Shown here one piece after another: positions 36,521 through 45,237 of a stretch of 64,000 nt of DNA (its first letter is position 1; each line of letters opens with the position of its first letter). A program made the translations under genes and the position numbers. Source of the DNA: Bacillota bacterium (GTDB lineage: Bacteria > Bacillota > UBA4882 > UBA8346). The DNA is taken from positions 1 through 64,000 of the forward strand of contig JAEXFN010000047.1 in assembly GCA_023400055.1 (NCBI GenBank), written 5' to 3'. The notes under the pieces are model-generated. The model saw only the letters and a list, made by a program, of their open reading frames with translations. It was not told the DNA's origin and searched no databases.

Positions 36521-36576
36521 GTTGCTAGTGGTTGGTGGTTGGTGATTGGTGGTTCGTAGTTCGTGGTTGGTGGTTT
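36521..36576. repeat. 7-bp tandem repeat (eight units)
   Basis: Eight consecutive heptamers of type GTGGTTG: 36521, 36528, 36535, 36542, 36549, 36556, 36563, 36570. It lies about 45 bases upstream of the prfA start codon, possibly in its leader. Seven is one third of the 21-bp step of the other arrays. Confidence 0.75.
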
Positions 36577-36580
36577 TAAA

Positions 36581-36697
36581 CCTGAATCAGCATCCTGAAT
36601 CAACTTCAACAACCACGAACCTGAACCGACTTCCCTGAATCAGCTCCAATAACCACGAACCTGATCAACTTCCTGAATCAACATCAGCAACAACGAA
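36581..36697. repeat. tandem repeat of about 39 bp (three units)
   Basis: Units at 36581-36619, 36620-36659 and 36660-36697 share CCTGAatCAnC...CTGAATCA...ACCACGAA. The AACCACGAAC segments (36611, 36651) are complementary to GTTCGTGGTT in the 7-bp array, so long-range pairing in RNA or ssDNA is possible. Confidence 0.65.
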
Positions 36698-36698
36698 A

Positions 36699-36741
36699 TA
36701 TGCTGAACCATCCTTGCGGGCAAGGATTAGGGTTCAGCATA
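36699..36741 (-). terminator. long hairpin after the DUF1385 gene
   Basis: TATGCTGAACC (36699-36709) pairs with GGTTCAGCATA (36731-36741), and inside it ATCCTTGC (36710-36717) pairs with GCAAGGAT (36720-36727). Minus-strand tail is only moderately T-rich. Confidence 0.6.
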
Positions 36742-36778
36742 ACGAAGTCAGGATTGGATCGAGCAGTGCAATTCGTTT

Positions 36779-37756
36779 TCAGCCGGCGCCGGCCGGTTCG
36801 GGGGTCTGGGCCGCCTCGACTTTCTCGGCCGCATAAACCCGGCCGCCGACGATCAAGGGGGCTTCTTCCTTGAGGACCGCCACCAGGGCGTTGAGCGCCA
36901 CCTCGACCTGCTGGTCGTCGGGCTCGCGGGTGGTCAGTTTCTGGAGCCACATTCCGGGCAGGCTCATCCAGCGCCACAGGAAGAAATCCTGGTGCTTGCC
37001 GGTAAACTTGATGATCTCATAGGAGACCCCGGCCACCACCGGCAGCAGCAGGATCCGGGACAATAACCGCGCCACGACGGTGTCATAGCGCAAGAACGAG
37101 AAGAAGACCGCGCTGACCACCACCACGAACAGCAGGAAGCTGGTCCCGCAGCGGGGATGAAAGGTCGTAAACTGCCGGGCATTCTCCACCGTCAGGTCCT
37201 TTTTGGCCTCGAAGGTGTTGATCACCTTGTGCTCGGCGCCATGATAGGCGAAGACCCGCTGAATATCCTTGAGCATCGAAACCGACGCGATATAGATGAT
37301 GAAGATCGCGAAACGCAGCACGCTCTCGAACAGGTTGCCCCAGAAATGACCGGGCAGGAACTTATTCACCAGCATCCGCCCGAGCAAAGGCAGGACGACA
37401 AAGAGCACGATGGTCATGGCCAAAGCGACCGTCACCATCAGCGTGCTCTCGCCGGCGCCCAGGCCAGACCCGCCGGCCGGCTTGCCCTCGGCCTCGTTTT
37501 CGCCTTCCATGAATTGATCCGCCGAGAAGAGCAAGGCCTTCAGTCCGATGCCGAACGAATCGCAGAGCGCCACCACGCCGCGGATAAAAGGCCATTTCAA
37601 CAAGGGATATTTCTTGGTAACCGTTCCGACCGGGTCTTTCTTGATGACGATCTCGCCGTTCGCCTTGCGAACCGCCACCGCCACATACTCCCGGCCGCGC
37701 ATCATGACCCCTTCGATCACCGCTTGCCCGCCGTACGAAAATTCGGGCTGCTTCAT
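36779..37756 (-). CDS. DUF1385 family membrane protein (YqhQ-like)
   Basis: A 325-residue multi-pass membrane protein starting with the hallmark GGQAVIEGVMMRG (about 9-21). Later blocks YHGAEHKVINTFE and FHPRCGTSFLLFVVVVS carry His/Glu/Cys residues that suggest metal binding. It sits between rpmE and prfA as in many Bacillota. The cellular role is unknown. ATG at 37756 with AAGGTGG at 6 nt. Confidence 0.93.
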   Translation of the reverse strand: MKQPEFSYGGQAVIEGVMMRGREYVAVAVRKANGEIVIKKDPVGTVTKKYPLLKWPFIRGVVALCDSFGIGLKALLFSADQFMEGENEAEGKPAGGSGLGAGESTLMVTVALAMTIVLFVVLPLLGRMLVNKFLPGHFWGNLFESVLRFAIFIIYIASVSMLKDIQRVFAYHGAEHKVINTFEAKKDLTVENARQFTTFHPRCGTSFLLFVVVVSAVFFSFLRYDTVVARLLSRILLLPVVAGVSYEIIKFTGKHQDFFLWRWMSLPGMWLQKLTTREPDDQQVEVALNALVAVLKEEAPLIVGGRVYAAEKVEAAQTPEPAGAG

Positions 37757-37802
37757 AGATTGCCACCTTCCCCAAAATTTTCTGATGGACCCGTATTATA
37801 TA

Positions 37803-37829
37803 GCAAGCGAGGATTGACTCCTCGCTTGC
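37803..37829 (-). terminator. hairpin after rpmE
   Basis: Perfect 11-bp stem 37803-37813 with 37819-37829, loop TTGAC, 9 bases after the rpmE stop; the T-tract is weak. Confidence 0.65.
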
Positions 37830-37837
37830 GCTGTTCC

Positions 37838-38041
37838 TTACTTACCTTTTTCAAGCCGTTTCTTAAACTTTTCAACCTGACCGCCGCTATCGACGATGCG
37901 CTGTTTGCCAGTGTAAAACGGGTGACACTTCGAACAAATATCGACCCGGAGCTCCTTTTTGGTGGATCCGGTCTCGAATGTCGCACCGCAAGCGCATGTT
38001 ACTTTTGTAGTATTGTACTGTGGGTGAATGCCTTCCTTCAA
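37838..38041 (-). CDS. rpmE: 50S ribosomal protein L31, zinc-binding type
   Basis: A 67-residue L31 of the zinc (C+) form: CACG near residue 16 and CSKC near residue 37, then HPFYTGKQR. The TTG at 38041 (protein begins MKEGIHPQY) matches the family N-terminus and has AGAGGTG at 6 nt; the GTG at 38050 would add three residues and sits on the Shine-Dalgarno. Confidence 0.96.
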   Translation of the reverse strand: MKEGIHPQYNTTKVTCACGATFETGSTKKELRVDICSKCHPFYTGKQRIVDSGGQVEKFKKRLEKGK

Positions 38042-38082
38042 TTCTGTCACCTCTCTTGCCGAGTTCCCATTATAACTCTTAT

Positions 38083-38111
38083 ATTATAGCACAGTGATTT
38101 TTAGGTTGCAA
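38083..38111 (-). promoter_or_regulatory. sigma-A promoter of rpmE
   Basis: On the minus strand TTGCAA (38106-38111) and TATAAT (38083-38088) are separated by exactly 17 bases, about 42 bases before the start codon. Confidence 0.8.
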
Positions 38112-38191
38112 CAAAATCATTGGTCCAACATCCAGCGCAGCCCGATAAAGCCGCCAAAAGCGCCGCAGGACAGGGCTAACTTAACCAATTC

Positions 38192-38866
38192 TTAAAATAT
38201 GTATACCAACCCCAACGAAGGCCCGCCCATGGTGACATCCATCGCTCCGTGGCCATACAGCGGATGAACGGCGTCAATTTTATATTTTAAGGAAGTATAA
38301 CCGGCGACCAGGCCGACCTGGTCATTCAGCAAGTAGTGGAATTTGGCGCGGAAGAAATGGACCGGCACCGAGTCATCTTTGGGCAGTCCTTCTTTCTCGT
38401 TCGAGCCGCTGCCCAGCACATACGAAGCGGTTAGGAACATTTTGGTGCTGAAATACTGGGCCACATCCACGCCGCCCAGGATTACCTTGAGTTGGCTGCT
38501 GTCGGTTTTCAGGTCCAACGGGGCGACGATCGCGTCCAACTTGAAAGCCTTGGCATTGACCAACCGGTAACCGCCTTTGATGCTCCAGATTTTGACGTCT
38601 TCCTTGGGGCTGATCGCGGTCCCGGCGATGGAGCCTATGCCGTACTCCGCACCAAGCTTGTATTTATCCTGGATCAAAGTGCCCGCGGAGATGATCGAAA
38701 TCTTCAGGTCGGTTTTTTCTGAACTTGGTCCCAAAAAGCCACTGCCGTCCTTGTCCACCGAACCGTTGCTCACCACGTCCAGGTACCCCAGGGTCGCCGC
38801 AGCGGCGGCGGTCGCCAGCCCGGCAACCAAAACCACCAGAACTATCATAAAAACTAAAAATTTCAA
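38192..38866 (-). CDS. secreted beta-barrel-like protein, possible outer membrane protein
   Basis: A 224-residue protein with a Sec signal (hydrophobic about 2-20, cleavage after ATAAAAA). The mature part is a series of alternating strands of 8-12 residues (LKISIISAGTLI, VHFFRAKFHYLL, VGLVAGYTSLKY) and ends GPSLGLVYIF, with a terminal Phe as in the beta-signal of outer membrane proteins. About ten strands fit a small barrel. The TTG start has GGAGG at 7 nt. This suggests, but does not prove, an outer membrane. Confidence 0.7.
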   Translation of the reverse strand: MKFLVFMIVLVVLVAGLATAAAAATLGYLDVVSNGSVDKDGSGFLGPSSEKTDLKISIISAGTLIQDKYKLGAEYGIGSIAGTAISPKEDVKIWSIKGGYRLVNAKAFKLDAIVAPLDLKTDSSQLKVILGGVDVAQYFSTKMFLTASYVLGSGSNEKEGLPKDDSVPVHFFRAKFHYLLNDQVGLVAGYTSLKYKIDAVHPLYGHGAMDVTMGGPSLGLVYIF

Positions 38867-38955
38867 GCAACTTCCTCCCTTTTTATATAAATGCCCGCTC
38901 ATTATAACACAGTTTTTCGACCGAGGTCAAATTTTGACTTTAGTCGCAAAATTAT

Positions 38956-39228
38956 CCGCTTTACCCATCGCCGAAGCTCTTTCAGTAACCGAACGAGCTT
39001 ATTCAGTAACTGAATCAGTTCATTGAGTTACTGAATGAGTTCATTTAGTTATTGAACGACTTCATTCAGTTACCGAAGCGGTTCATTGGGTTACTGAAAA
39101 TGCTCATTCGGTTACTGAAAATGATTGTGCAGTGACTGAAAATGATCATTCAATAACCCAACATGCTTATTCAGCGACTGAATGAGCTCTTGCGGTGACT
39201 CAATGAGCTCGTTCCGTTGCGGAAAGGG
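38956..39228. repeat. 21-bp palindromic tandem array D (13 units)
   Basis: Thirteen units in exact 21-base register from 38956. Best units start at 38998, 39019, 39061, 39082 and 39166. The core ATTCAGTTACTGAAT with flanks CTC/GAG makes the consensus a nearly perfect 21-bp palindrome centred on T/A, so every unit is itself a dyad. It lies between the barrel-protein promoter region and the radical SAM gene end. Confidence 0.85.
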
Positions 39229-39303
39229 CAGCCAAGAAAAAAGAGGCTTCCCCTGGTTTAGGGAAAACCTCTTTGCTGATCGGTCGCTGTCCGCCGGGCG
39301 GAT

Positions 39304-40584
39304 TTAAACCGGTTTGGGCCGGCTGTAATTGCCGATCTGCAGCCGCGGGAAGTTCCGGCGCAGATCGGCCAGCCATTCGGCGATCTCCGGCATTTCCTCA
39401 TCCGGCAGCAGCGAATCCAGTTTCTCCGGGTCCAGGTTCAAATTGCGCAACTGGATCTGGAAAAGGCCGGTCTCCGCGATCAGCCGGTAGAGCGCCTCCG
39501 TCTGGCGGCGCTGGTTGGTGAACCCCGGGAAAAGCAGCAGGTTGAGGGAGGTCTGGACCCCGTGGGCGGCGGCGTGGCGCAACGAGGCGACGACATCGGC
39601 CACCCCGTAGCCTTGCGGCCGGTGATACCAGTTATAATGCTCGGGGACGGCCGAGAAGAGGCTGACCCGGATGCTGTCGAGCCCGGCGGCGACCAGGCGC
39701 TCGATGGCGCGGCGATCCCCGGCGTTGCTGTTGATATTGATGGTGCCCCGGCCGGTCCGGGCCCGGATGGCTGCGATCGCCCCGGCCAACAGGTCGGCCT
39801 GGAGCGAGGGCTCGCCTTCGCAGCCCTGGCCGAAACTGACGATGGCCTCGCCCGCCTCCGCCAGATGCGGGGCGGCCAGCTCCACCACTTCCCGGACCTC
39901 GGGCACGAAGCGGATGCGGCTTTGCGGCGCGGGACAGCATTCGGCCGGCTGCTGGGAGATACAGCCCAGGCAGTCGCAGTTGCAGACCGGCGAGACCGGG
40001 ATCCCCGCCTCCCAGCGCCGGTAGAAGATATTCTGAGCCGTCAGGCAATGATACTCCAGGGCGCACTTGGCCAGTTGCTCCAGGATGCGGTTGGCGAGGC
40101 AAGCCTGGCGCAGTTCGGCGATGCGTTGCGGCAGGTCGTTTCCATTATAATAGAGCGGATTCCATTTCAGATCCTCGTCGGTCGGGAGCGCCGCCACCTT
40201 CAGGCGTTCGCCGTCGGAGCCGACCGCGGTATAGCCGAATAACGGCAGCTCGCGCCGATCCTGCCGCTCATAACCGGGCAACAGGGTCCGGGTGTAGCCC
40301 ACCGGCAGGATCGCCGCCACCGCCACGGCCTCCTCCACCACCTCCAGCTCGCCTTGGGCTTCGGCGAAACCCAGCGGGGCTCGTCCCGGCAACGATACCA
40401 CCTCGCCGCCGGCCGGCAGATCGATCCACTGGGCGTCGGCCAGGACCGCCTGGCGGCCGTTCAGCCCGAGCGCCGTCAGCTCCGGCTCCTCGTAAAGGCC
40501 GCCTCCGGCGTCGGCGTACAGCAGATGAATCGGCCGGGGAGCCCCGCTTTTTTGGGTCTTGGTTTCGGAATGGGTCTTAGTCAT
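39304..40584 (-). CDS. radical SAM protein of unknown substrate
   Basis: A 426-residue protein. An N-terminal region of about 190 residues, rich in Glu/Leu/Pro, precedes a radical SAM core whose cluster motif is CNCDCLGC (C-x3-C-x2-C pattern within it). IVSFGQGCEGEPSL is the SAM-contacting segment and ININSNAG a later strand. No peptide or tRNA partner lies nearby. The ATG at 40584 has GAGAGG at 5 nt; the Met at 40614 is less likely. It could act on a small molecule or protein, which I cannot resolve. Confidence 0.8.
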   Translation of the reverse strand: MTKTHSETKTQKSGAPRPIHLLYADAGGGLYEEPELTALGLNGRQAVLADAQWIDLPAGGEVVSLPGRAPLGFAEAQGELEVVEEAVAVAAILPVGYTRTLLPGYERQDRRELPLFGYTAVGSDGERLKVAALPTDEDLKWNPLYYNGNDLPQRIAELRQACLANRILEQLAKCALEYHCLTAQNIFYRRWEAGIPVSPVCNCDCLGCISQQPAECCPAPQSRIRFVPEVREVVELAAPHLAEAGEAIVSFGQGCEGEPSLQADLLAGAIAAIRARTGRGTININSNAGDRRAIERLVAAGLDSIRVSLFSAVPEHYNWYHRPQGYGVADVVASLRHAAAHGVQTSLNLLLFPGFTNQRRQTEALYRLIAETGLFQIQLRNLNLDPEKLDSLLPDEEMPEIAEWLADLRRNFPRLQIGNYSRPKPV

Positions 40585-40650
40585 GGCTACCTCTCGCTTC
40601 GCTGGTTCGATCAATCCAATCGTACTCTTGATTGTACCATGAATCGCCCT

Positions 40651-40675
40651 AAAAAAAGACCCCCATTTTCGGGGG
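40651..40675 (-). terminator. terminator of the methyltransferase gene
   Basis: CCCCC/GGGGG stem (40660-40664, 40671-40675) followed on the minus strand by TCTTTTTTT. It ends transcription before the radical SAM gene. Confidence 0.85.
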
Positions 40676-40707
40676 CCGGTCGGGGTCGAGTCCTGGCGGG
40701 CCGGTGC

Positions 40708-41598
40708 TCAGTAAGTCCGCCTGGCGCTGAAGAAATACTCCTCGCCCGGCAGGGCCGGAACGGATTCGGCTGCGGGCATGAATTGCGGGAAGACGTCTTT
40801 ATCCAAGTGGATCTCCTCCAGCTTGAACCCGTTTTTCTTCAGGAAGCCGGTCAGATCGGGCGGAGCGATCCGCCACTGGTACGGCTCGCCGAACAGTTTC
40901 AGTTTTAAATTGGCCCGGCTGGAGCGGTTGAACGGATTATCCTCCAGGATGGTGCCCAGCAACTGGCTGCCCGGCGCGCTGGAATGATGAATGGCCTGCA
41001 ACAGCTCGCGGACCTCCGGCTCCTGGAGGTACATCAACAGCCCTTCCGCGACGAACAGGGACATCCTGAGCGGATGGAAATCGGGATCGGCCTGCAAAAG
41101 CTCTGCCAGTGATTTTTGGGAAAAATCGTTGGCCAACAGGCGCAGGTTGGCGCCCAGCTTCGGATCGTGCGCATGCAGAGCCTTCTCTTTGACCTGCAGG
41201 GTCGCGGGGTGATCGATCTCCAGCCAGAGCACCCGCGGATATTCACGGTGCAGCCGGTAGGCCAAGGTATCGAAGCCGGCGCCCAGGATGATCACCTGGC
41301 TGACTCCGGCGTCCAGCCCGGCGCGGGTCGCCGATTCGACCCAGCATTTTCTGAGGACATTGTGAAGGGAAAGGCCCGGAAAGGTATATTGTTCGACCGT
41401 TTGGGCCAGACCCCGGACCAACGGAATATTCAGCAATTGGGACAGATCGCCCTTCCAGTCGGCCGAAGTCTGTAAAAACCAGCGGGTCGGGGCCACGGCC
41501 TCCGCCGGCACCAATTTGCCATAGACCGGATCGTAGGAAAGGCTTAAAACATTGGCCGCGACGGACTGGGCCGTCATGCTCGGCGTCATATCACGCAT
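40708..41598 (-). CDS. SAM-dependent methyltransferase, leucine carboxyl methyltransferase-like family
   Basis: A 296-residue class I methyltransferase. The SAM loop IILGAGFDTLAYRL (about 104-117) with the acidic WLEIDHPA strand and LFVAEGLLMYL are diagnostic of the PPM1/LCMT-like group. In bacteria these methylate carboxylates or polyketide-type compounds; the substrate here is unknown. The ATG at 41598 has AAGGTGG about 9 nt upstream. Confidence 0.85.
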   Translation of the reverse strand: MRDMTPSMTAQSVAANVLSLSYDPVYGKLVPAEAVAPTRWFLQTSADWKGDLSQLLNIPLVRGLAQTVEQYTFPGLSLHNVLRKCWVESATRAGLDAGVSQVIILGAGFDTLAYRLHREYPRVLWLEIDHPATLQVKEKALHAHDPKLGANLRLLANDFSQKSLAELLQADPDFHPLRMSLFVAEGLLMYLQEPEVRELLQAIHHSSAPGSQLLGTILEDNPFNRSSRANLKLKLFGEPYQWRIAPPDLTGFLKKNGFKLEEIHLDKDVFPQFMPAAESVPALPGEEYFFSARRTY

Positions 41599-42144
41599 GG
41601 CTTATCGCCACCTTTATCGCAAAGTTCGACAGGTTCCCGCCCGCCGGGACTGCCCCGGCCGGTCCGGAACCCATTCGCCCGGAACTTGGCGCAGTCCGGA
41701 GTCCGGCCGCGGCGGCTCCCATTCGGTAGGGCGCAGCCGCCGTCCGGCGCGGAAAATAGACTCCCGCTCAAGCTCAAGGCATTTTATTGTCTCATTATAT
41801 TCGGTGGCGTTTTAATATTCTTCCGGCATTGGCAAGACCCGAATAAGTCCCAAACGCACCCGGATTCCGGCCGGGGCGGCCGGCTGGCGGTAGCGCCGGA
41901 ACCGCTCTTGCGGCGGACTTTTGTCGAATTGCAACGGGGAATCTTATTACAATAACATCTTTTCCATTAGAAACCATTGCTGGGGTCTCGATTTTTCTGA
42001 AAAATGTGGATAATTCTGTTTATAGTGTGGATAATTTCAGTGCTTTTTCCCATAAAATTACAAATTTCCTCTACCCGGACAGCTACGAATGTCGAATCGT
42101 CCTGGTTTCTGCCCAAAAGCGTTGCAGACCGCGCCAAAGCGTAA
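41599..42144. other. intergenic region without a gene, with a DnaA-box pair
   Basis: No coding frame here has a start signal or family features. Two exact DnaA boxes on the minus strand (TGTGGATAA at 42005-42013 and 42026-42034) are 21 bp apart, in an AT-rich stretch (41940-42070). Confidence 0.5.
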
Positions 42145-42178
42145 AAAAAGAAGGCCCGTCCGCCGGAACCTCCTTTTT
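42145..42178 (-). terminator. terminator of the RlmI-like gene
   Basis: 42145-42154 and 42169-42178 form a 10-bp stem with one G-T wobble, and a T-tract follows on the minus strand. Confidence 0.6.
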
Positions 42179-42193
42179 ATTGGTCATTTTAAA

Positions 42194-43369
42194 TTATTGA
42201 AGCACTTCGAAGATGAAACATTTGAGATACTCGGTCTCCGGGACTCCTACCAGGATCGGGTGGTCCAACCCTTGAGTGCGTCGCTCCAGCAGGCGGATCC
42301 GGCGTTTGGCGTCGGCGGCCGCGGCATTGATGATCTCCCAGAAGAGTTCGGGATGCAAATGGTGCGAGCAGGAGCAGGTCACCAAAATCCCGCCGGGCGG
42401 CAACAGCTTGAAGGCCCGCAGGTTAATCTCCTTATAGCCCCGCACGGCCCCCTCCAGCGCCTGTTTGCTCTTGGTAAAGGCCGGCGGATCGAGAATGATC
42501 AGATCATAAATCTCCTTGCGGCCGGACTGCTCCCGCAGAAAGTCGAAAGCGTTGGCGGTCTTGAATTGGCAACGCCCCTCAAGGCCGTTGAGCGCGGCAT
42601 TCTCGCTCGCCAGCCGCACCGCGTCCTCGGAGATGTCCACCCCCAGCACCGACGCGGCGCCGTAGGCGGCGGCATGGATCGCGAAACTGCCCACATGGCA
42701 GAAGCAGTCCAACGTCTTGCGGCCGCTGGCGTATTGCGCCAAGCTGGCCCGGTTGGCCGACTGATCCAGAAAATACCCGGTCTTCTGGCCTTCCAGCAGG
42801 TCGACCCGGAATTGCAGCCGGTTGTCGCGGATCAGCAGGGAGCCGGGACATTCGCCATAGACGCAGCCCGCCCGTTCGGGCAGGTCCTCCAGGCGCCGGA
42901 CGGAAAGATCGCTCCGCTCGATGATCCCCTTGGGCCGGCACAATTCCACCAGCAGCCCCAGGACCAACTCCCGGTTGACCTCCATCCCCATGGTCAGAAA
43001 CTGCACCACCAGATACTCCTCGAACTTGTCGACCACCAGCCCGGGCAGGAGATCGCCCTCGCCATAGACCAGCCGGTAGCAGGTGGCGTCCGCCTTGACC
43101 CGTTGCCGGTACTGGATAGCCTGTTGCAACCGGCGGCGGAAGAAATCCGCATCGACCCGTTCGCGGGCGGTCGTCAACAAACGCACCGCGATCTGCGACG
43201 AATGGTTGTAATAGCCCAGCCCCAGAAAACGGTCCCGGTTGTCGAGCACCTCCACCACTTCGCCGGATTTGACGCCGATGCCGATGATCCCGATCTCGCC
43301 CTGGTAAACCCAGAGATGTCCGGCGCGAATCCGTTTATCCTTGCCGGCTTTTAAAACGACTCGATTCAT
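42194..43369 (-). CDS. class I SAM-dependent rRNA methyltransferase (RlmI-like)
   Basis: A 391-residue RNA m5C-type methyltransferase. An N-terminal PUA domain (RIRAGHLWVYQGEI) is followed by a central EEHEE-type domain and a Rossmann core with FCHVGSFAIHAA, GVDIS, LDPPAFTKSKQ and the catalytic-type SCSHH. Matches the RlmI/RlmK-L C-terminal group that modifies 23S rRNA (C1962 in E. coli); the exact target is inferred. ATG at 43369 with GGAGG at 4 nt. Not linked functionally to its neighbours. Confidence 0.9.
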   Translation of the reverse strand: MNRVVLKAGKDKRIRAGHLWVYQGEIGIIGIGVKSGEVVEVLDNRDRFLGLGYYNHSSQIAVRLLTTARERVDADFFRRRLQQAIQYRQRVKADATCYRLVYGEGDLLPGLVVDKFEEYLVVQFLTMGMEVNRELVLGLLVELCRPKGIIERSDLSVRRLEDLPERAGCVYGECPGSLLIRDNRLQFRVDLLEGQKTGYFLDQSANRASLAQYASGRKTLDCFCHVGSFAIHAAAYGAASVLGVDISEDAVRLASENAALNGLEGRCQFKTANAFDFLREQSGRKEIYDLIILDPPAFTKSKQALEGAVRGYKEINLRAFKLLPPGGILVTCSCSHHLHPELFWEIINAAAADAKRRIRLLERRTQGLDHPILVGVPETEYLKCFIFEVLQ

Positions 43370-43432
43370 TGAACCTCCATCGGGGGCGGCCACAGAGGGC
43401 CGCCCCTACAAAACCATTCGATATATTCAATA

Positions 43433-44818
43433 TTAACCCTTATGGGCGATGTCCCGGGCGGCCATCACGCCGGAGATCGAAGCCTGCATCAGCCCCCGGG
43501 TCACCCCGGCCCCGTCGCCCACCGCATAAAGATTGGGGATCTCGGTCTCCAGATTGCTCCGGACGTGGAGCCGCGAGGAATAGAACTTGACCTCCACCCC
43601 GTAAAGGAGCGTGTTCCGGGAGTTGACGCCGGGCGCGATCGCGTCGAGCGCCTTGAGCATCTCCAGGATCGCCAGGAGATGCCGGTACGGCAGGACCAGG
43701 CTGAGATCGCCGGGGATCGCTTCCTCCAGGGTGGGTTTGACCAGCCCCTTCAGCAAGCGTTCCTTGGTGGAACGGCGGCCGTGATGCAGATCGCCCAAAC
43801 GCTGCACGATCACCCCGCCGCTCAGCAGATTGGCCAGGCCGGCGATGTGCCGCCCGTAGGTGATCGGCTCGTGGAACGGCTGGGTGAAAGTCTTGCTGAC
43901 CAGGAGCGAGAAATTAGTATTGGCCGTCTTCCGCTCGGCATGGCTATGCCCGTTGACCGTGATCAAACCGTCGGTATTCTCCATGACCACCTCGCCGTGG
44001 GGGCACATACAGAAGGTCCGTACCTTGTCCTCGAAGGTTTTGGAATAATAGACGAATTTGGTCTCGAAGATGACCGCGGTCATCTCCTCCAGCACTTCGG
44101 CGGGGATCTCGACCCGGACCCCGATATCCACCGGATTGATCACCGACTCTAGCTTCAACCGGGTCGCCTCGCGGACCAGCCAGTCCGAACCCTCGCGGCC
44201 CGGTCCGACCACCACGTAACGGCCCAGATACTCCCGGCCGTCGGCGGTCCGCACGCCCTTGAGCCGGCGGTCGTTGTCGACGATGAGCTCGCCGGCTTCC
44301 TCGCCGGTGATAATGTCGACCCCTTTCTCCTTCAGATAATCCTGCATCGCCTGGAGCACGGTCTGGGTCCGGCCGGTGCCCAGATGGCGGATGCGGGAAG
44401 GGATCATCCGCAGATCGGCCATGACCGCCCTCTTCTCGATCTTGGCGATGGCCTCCTCATCGGTGCCGTAGACCTCGGCGGGCGCGCCAAAGCGCAGGTA
44501 CATATCGTCGACTTCCCGGATGAGCTTGTGCAGTTTTTCCTTGGAAATATAATCATCCAAAAATCCGCCGACCTCGGTGGAGAGGGTCAGTTTGCCGTCA
44601 CTGAAAGCCCCCGCCCCGCCCCACCCGCTGGTGATCGAGCACGGCGCACATTGGGTACAGGCAATCTTGCGTTCCGAGGAAGGACAGCGCCGCTCCGCCA
44701 AATTGCGGCCCTTCTCGAAAATCGCTACTTTCAACGTCGAACGGCCGACCAGCTCCAGGGCCGCAAAGATCCCAGCCGGTCCCGCTCCGATGATCAAAAC
44801 ATCATATTGGCTCTTCAA
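43433..44818 (-). CDS. FAD-dependent oxidoreductase (uncharacterised dehydrogenase family)
   Basis: A 461-residue flavoprotein. The dinucleotide motif LIIGAGPAGIFAALEL is at residues 8-23. A CPSSERKIACTQCAPC block (about 45-60) and GWGGAGAFSDGKL follow, as in the uncharacterised FAD dehydrogenase group related to geranylgeranyl-reductase/HI0933-like proteins, and PNLYAVGDGAG near the C-terminus closes the FAD site. The reaction is unknown. The TTG at 44818 agrees with the family N-terminus, but the ribosome binding site is weak. Confidence 0.85.
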   Translation of the reverse strand: MKSQYDVLIIGAGPAGIFAALELVGRSTLKVAIFEKGRNLAERRCPSSERKIACTQCAPCSITSGWGGAGAFSDGKLTLSTEVGGFLDDYISKEKLHKLIREVDDMYLRFGAPAEVYGTDEEAIAKIEKRAVMADLRMIPSRIRHLGTGRTQTVLQAMQDYLKEKGVDIITGEEAGELIVDNDRRLKGVRTADGREYLGRYVVVGPGREGSDWLVREATRLKLESVINPVDIGVRVEIPAEVLEEMTAVIFETKFVYYSKTFEDKVRTFCMCPHGEVVMENTDGLITVNGHSHAERKTANTNFSLLVSKTFTQPFHEPITYGRHIAGLANLLSGGVIVQRLGDLHHGRRSTKERLLKGLVKPTLEEAIPGDLSLVLPYRHLLAILEMLKALDAIAPGVNSRNTLLYGVEVKFYSSRLHVRSNLETEIPNLYAVGDGAGVTRGLMQASISGVMAARDIAHKG

Positions 44819-44841
44819 ACCATCACCATCTCTTCTCTGAT

Positions 44842-44871
44842 ATAGAATTCCAGAAAAAGCGGGAATTCTAT
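44842..44871. repeat. 10-bp inverted repeat upstream of the FAD gene
   Basis: ATAGAATTCC (44842-44851) and GGAATTCTAT (44862-44871) form a perfect stem in the leader of the oxidoreductase gene. It could be regulatory or a terminator-like hairpin (TTCTGTTTTT follows on the plus strand). Confidence 0.5.
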
Positions 44872-44925
44872 TCTGTTTTTAAAACCCCAATCATTGGACT
44901 CTTTTATATTCCACAAAACGAATTT

Positions 44926-44950
44926 AAACTCCTTTATGAGAAAGGAGTTT
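44926..44950. repeat. 10-bp inverted repeat, AT-rich intergenic hairpin
   Basis: AAACTCCTTT/AAAGGAGTTT with a 5-nt loop. The rest of 44951-45237 shows no gene I can support. Confidence 0.5.
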
Positions 44951-45237
44951 CATGGCGGCTTAACGAATTGCTAATAGAAAATCCCCCATGCAATTTCGAT
45001 CCACCGTGGAGGAGGCCGTCTGCTCGACAAGTCCAGGTCAACCCCAGGCTGAACGGATCGTCGGCAGCCCCGCACCGTGTCCAACAGGGTCCGTGCATCG
45101 AACGGTTTTCGATGGAAAAGCTAAGAGCATTGTGATTATGGCTCCGTCCCAAGGTCTGGTTTTAAATCCTTTGGCAAGCCAATTTCCAAATTCACGAGAC
45201 TGGATCACATATAGGTTTAAAAACGAGGTGATTTCGC

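Noticed and set aside
38117..38188. 23-codon hydrophobic frame after the barrel-protein gene
   Set aside because: TTG start without a ribosome binding site and too short to judge; it could be a gene remnant.
38956..39228. CRISPR array
   Set aside because: Units are contiguous without spacers, degenerate, and no cas gene is in the window.
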